DNA of 64,000 bases from Saccharopolyspora thermophila (lineage in GTDB: Bacteria; Actinomycetota; Actinomycetes; Mycobacteriales; Pseudonocardiaceae), in assembly GCF_014646075.1 (NCBI RefSeq), contig NZ_BMMT01000002.1, positions 124,001-188,000 of the forward strand, given 5' to 3'. Positions 61,752-64,000 of this stretch are shown here, in pieces. The position numbers were made by a program, and so were the translations under genes. The notes under the pieces are model-generated. The model did no database searches, was not told the origin of the DNA, and worked only from the letters and a program-made list of their open reading frames with translations. Within the stretch, counting starts at the first letter, position 1; each line of letters opens with the position of its first letter.

Positions 61752-62700
61752 CCACGCCGGGGGCGGCGCCGACACGGCGGCCGCGAGATCGACCTCGACA
61801 TCGACCTCGGCACAGGTGACCCACCGTGATCAGGGCGGCTCGGCCAACGGCCGGGTCCACGACCGCGGACGGCGGCGCGGGGCGTCGCTGGCGACCGTCG
61901 AGCCGACCGACGACGACCCGGTCGCCGACCAGCGCAGCGCCGACGAGGTCGAGGCGGGCATCGTGGCGTTGTGGCAGGCGTTCGGCGAGCGCCGCGACCA
62001 GGAACTACGGGACCGGTTGGTGCTGCACTACGCGCCGCTGGTCAAGTACGTGGCCGGTCGGGTGGGCACCGGGCTGCCCTCGCACGTCGAGGTCTCGGAC
62101 CTGATCCAGTCGGGCATCTTCGGCCTGGTCGACGCGATCGAGAAGTTCGAGCCGGAACGCGGCCTGAAGTTCGAGACCTACGCGATGCAGCGCATCCGCG
62201 GCGCGATCCTGGACGACCTGCGGGCCCAGGACTGGGTGCCGAGGTCGGTGCGCAGCCGCGCGCGCGACGTGGAGCGCGCCCTGGAGCGGCTGGAGGCGAA
62301 GCTGCAGCGCACCGCCACGGACGCGGAGCTGGCCGCCGAGCTCGACCTCAGCGTCGACGAGCTGCGCGACCTGTTCGCGCAGCTGCAGATGACCAGCGTG
62401 ATCGCGCTCGACGACCTCATCGGCGCCGGAACCGCGCAGGCGTCGCTGGCCGAGACGCTGCCCGACGAACGGGCGGAGGACCCGGTGGCCGCGCTGGTCG
62501 ACCGGGACAGCCGGCGGCAGCTGGCCGAGGCGGTGGAGCGGCTCAGCGAGCGCGACCGCGTGGTCGTGACGCTCTACTACTTCGAGAACCTCACGCTCGC
62601 CGAGATCGGCAAGGTGCTCGGCGTGACCGAGTCCCGCGTCTGCCAGCTGCACACCAGGGCCGTCCTGCGGCTGCGCGCGAAGCTCACCGAGCAGAACTGA
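61726..62700 (+). CDS. whiG: WhiG/FliA-family RNA polymerase sigma factor
   Basis: The 324-residue sigma factor has region 2 (L-V-K-Y-V-A-G-R-V, D-L-I-Q-S-G-I-F-G-L, F-E-T-Y-A-M-Q-R-I-R-G-A-I-L-D-D-L-R), region 3 (V-E-R-A-L-E-R-L-E-A) and region 4 (L-S-E-R-D-R-V-V-V-T-L-Y-Y, T-L-A-E-I-G-K-V-L). It most resembles WhiG, which starts sporulation in aerial hyphae, rather than flagellar FliA, since no flagellar genes are near. The first 60 residues are a Ser/Thr/Ala-rich extension. ATG 61726 overlaps xerC; internal starts cannot be excluded. Confidence 0.88.
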   Translation: MTEPTPVPDHAGGGADTAAARSTSTSTSAQVTHRDQGGSANGRVHDRGRRRGASLATVEPTDDDPVADQRSADEVEAGIVALWQAFGERRDQELRDRLVLHYAPLVKYVAGRVGTGLPSHVEVSDLIQSGIFGLVDAIEKFEPERGLKFETYAMQRIRGAILDDLRAQDWVPRSVRSRARDVERALERLEAKLQRTATDAELAAELDLSVDELRDLFAQLQMTSVIALDDLIGAGTAQASLAETLPDERAEDPVAALVDRDSRRQLAEAVERLSERDRVVVTLYYFENLTLAEIGKVLGVTESRVCQLHTRAVLRLRAKLTEQN

Positions 62701-62736
62701 CCGCGTGGCGGTGCGGCGGCGGCACCGCGGTCCGGC

Positions 62737-63282
62737 TCAGTCGGGCGGGTCGGTCCAGGGCAGCAGCCGGACGTGGCCGCCGCCGAGCAGACGCAGCGGA
62801 TCCAGGTAGTCCGCCCGTCGCCGGGCGCCCCAGTGCAGGCACGCCCGGGGCGGTGGTGCGGAGCAGCCCGGGTGCCCGGGGTCGAGGTGGCCGATCACCT
62901 GGCCGCGGGCGACCTGGTCGCCGACCGTCACCAGCGGGGTGACCGGCTCGTAGGTGGTCCGCAGGCCACCCGGGTGCTCGATCGACACCAGATTGCGCTC
63001 GGCCAGCCACCCCGCGTAAAGCACCCGCCCCTCGCCGGCCGCCAGCACCTCCTGTCCCACGTCGCCGATCAGGTCGACACCGCGGTGACCAGGGCCGAAC
63101 GTGTGTTCCGGCGCTTCGAACGGCCGAGCGACCCCAGGCGGCGGCGTCATCGGCCAATCGAACCGGGGCGGCACGCGCACAGCGGCGGGCGTCGTCGGGA
63201 CGACGGCAGCCGGGGCGGTCGCCCCGAGCAACGTCGAGGCGGCGGCCAGGCCGCCGAGCAGCGCGGAAATCAACAGTCGCAT
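62737..63282 (-). CDS. Secreted M23/LytM-type peptidase, partly degenerate active site
   Basis: The 181-residue protein has a signal peptide (residues 1-27) and a LytM domain: F-D-W-P-M, G-H-R-G-V-D-L (the H-x3-D motif), G-E-V-L-A-A-G-E-G-R-V and C-L-H-W-G-A-R-R. The first His of the catalytic H-x-H motif is Cys here, so the protein may regulate amidases instead of cutting peptidoglycan. It is divergent from rpsB and convergent to whiG. Pairs of DnaA-type boxes lie 52 and 71 nt before its start. Confidence 0.85.
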   Translation of the reverse strand: MRLLISALLGGLAAASTLLGATAPAAVVPTTPAAVRVPPRFDWPMTPPPGVARPFEAPEHTFGPGHRGVDLIGDVGQEVLAAGEGRVLYAGWLAERNLVSIEHPGGLRTTYEPVTPLVTVGDQVARGQVIGHLDPGHPGCSAPPPRACLHWGARRRADYLDPLRLLGGGHVRLLPWTDPPD

Positions 63283-63689
63283 GGTGGAAGGGGACCGCAG
63301 CCGTCGCGCCGTGACCAGGGGCTTGCGGGAATCTGTGGACAAACCGGGTGGCTGTGGACAACTCGCGGTCCACGATCGAGTGGTCGGTCGCGTCCAGTAC
63401 ACTGTCAGCGCGGTTTCGTGTCCGCGCGGACCGACTTCGCGTATCCGCACGCCACACCTGCGCAGGTCGACCGGCCACCGGCCGGCCACCGGGAACAGCA
63501 CCGAGTTCACAACCTCGGGCAGTGCTGCGCCCAGCGGAGTGGGCCGGCGTCCTCGTGGTCCCGCACTCGTCATCGAGTCCGGGTGGGGGCGGCCGGAGCG
63601 GGTACCAGGGCGGCGGGTCACCCGGCTCGTCGCGGCAACCGAATCGCGCGCCACCCGGCGCGCCCGACCCACGAGGTGCGAACCAGGCC
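63283..63689. promoter_or_regulatory. Divergent promoter region of M23 peptidase and rpsB
   Basis: This 407-bp region has the DnaA-type box pair at 63334-63361 and a TACACT -10 candidate (63398-63403) that would give an rpsB leader of about 280 nt. The remainder has no gene; the long rpsB leader may carry autoregulation by S2, which I cannot verify. Confidence 0.5.
63334..63361 (-). promoter_or_regulatory. Pair of DnaA-type boxes upstream of M23 peptidase gene
   Basis: TGTGGACAA at 63334-63342 and 63353-63361 reads TTGTCCACA twice on the minus strand, 19 bp apart, the same spacing as the pair upstream of yraN. Orientation relative to the gene is also the same. Confidence 0.6.
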
Positions 63690-64000
63690 ATGGCCGTCGT
63701 CACCATGAAGCAGCTGCTCGACAGCGGCGTGCACTTCGGGCACCAGACCCGGCGCTGGAACCCGAAGATGAAGCGCTACATCTTCACCGAGCGCAACGGC
63801 ATCTACATCATCGACCTGCAGCAGACCCTGTCCTACATCGACGCGGCCTTCGACTTCGTCAAGCAGACGGTCGCGCACGGCGGGACGATCCTGTTCGTCG
63901 GCACCAAGAAGCAGGCCCAGGAGGCCATCGCCGAGCAGGCCCAGCGGGTCGGCATGCCGTACGTCAACCAGCGCTGGCTGGGCGGCATGCTCACCAACTT
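63690..64000 (+). CDS. rpsB: 30S ribosomal protein S2 (5' part)
   Basis: The visible 103 codons are the N-terminal part of S2: [36 protein letters not shown] and F-V-G-T-K-K-Q-A, ending at W-L-G-G-M-L-T-N. The gene continues past the right edge. ATG 63690 has GAGGTG upstream. Confidence 0.97.
   Translation, partial: MAVVTMKQLLDSGVHFGHQTRRWNPKMKRYIFTERNGIYIIDLQQTLSYIDAAFDFVKQTVAHGGTILFVGTKKQAQEAIAEQAQRVGMPYVNQRWLGGMLTN

Overview
The window is very GC-rich. It carries the conserved actinobacterial gene strings pyc-rsmD-coaD-sepIVA-yceD-rpmF-rnc-mutM, acyP-smc-ftsY-amtB-glnK-ffh, and rpsP-khpA-rimM-trmD-rplS-lepB-rnhB-DUF2469-yraN-comM-dprA-xerC-whiG-M23-rpsB. GTG starts, stop/start overlaps, a SepIVA homologue, ESX/type VII-associated proteins and a whiG-type sigma factor all point to a filamentous actinomycete, most likely Pseudonocardiaceae (Amycolatopsis/Saccharopolyspora/Saccharothrix-like). 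This assignment is inferred from protein content, not from a database search. No rRNA, tRNA, CRISPR array or intact transposase was seen.

Layout. 1-1.1 kb: 3' end of pyruvate carboxylase. 1.3-8.1 kb: an accessory block with a small secreted protein, a secreted M28 aminopeptidase, a cytochrome P450 preceded by an 18-bp gene for the pentapeptide MSYIH, a decayed IlvD/Edd dehydratase and a HelD/HelR-type RNA polymerase-recycling helicase. 8.2-13.5 kb: core genes rsmD, coaD, a secreted RNase Sa-like ribonuclease, sepIVA, yceD, rpmF, rnc and mutM. 13.7-19.2 kb: surface glycosylation genes (GT2-GtrA fusion, YkcB-like GT39) followed by a two-component system. 19.2-21.1 kb: asnB. 21.2-30.4 kb: an island rich in type VII secretion-related genes, with gene remnants, a frameshifted gene, a 708-bp tandem duplication containing a DUF3558 lipoprotein, WXG proteins and an EspG-like chaperone. 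30.5-42.8 kb: a P-loop kinase, acyP, smc, an anti-sigma-like protein, a symporter with anmK (cell-wall sugar recycling), ftsY and an MFS exporter. 42.9-44.5 kb: amtB-glnK behind a candidate GlnR box. 44.6-52.2 kb: a candidate structured RNA, a DEAD-box helicase, ffh, an amidohydrolase and two CPBP membrane proteases. 52.4-64 kb: ribosome, tRNA-modification, secretion and DNA-processing genes, ending inside rpsB.

Main finding. The 18-bp ORF (minus strand 4783-4766, M-S-Y-I-H-stop) has a strong Shine-Dalgarno sequence and lies 88 nt upstream of a P450. This matches the minimal biarylitide-type RiPP arrangement, a pentapeptide M-x-Y-x-H plus one cross-linking P450. Other notable signals are two pairs of perfect DnaA-type boxes with the same 19-bp spacing, a mosaic tandem duplication of a lipoprotein gene, type VII substrate-like operons without a secretion core, a family of look-alike hairpins and a terminator-ended, CDS-free structured region at 44.64-44.93 kb.
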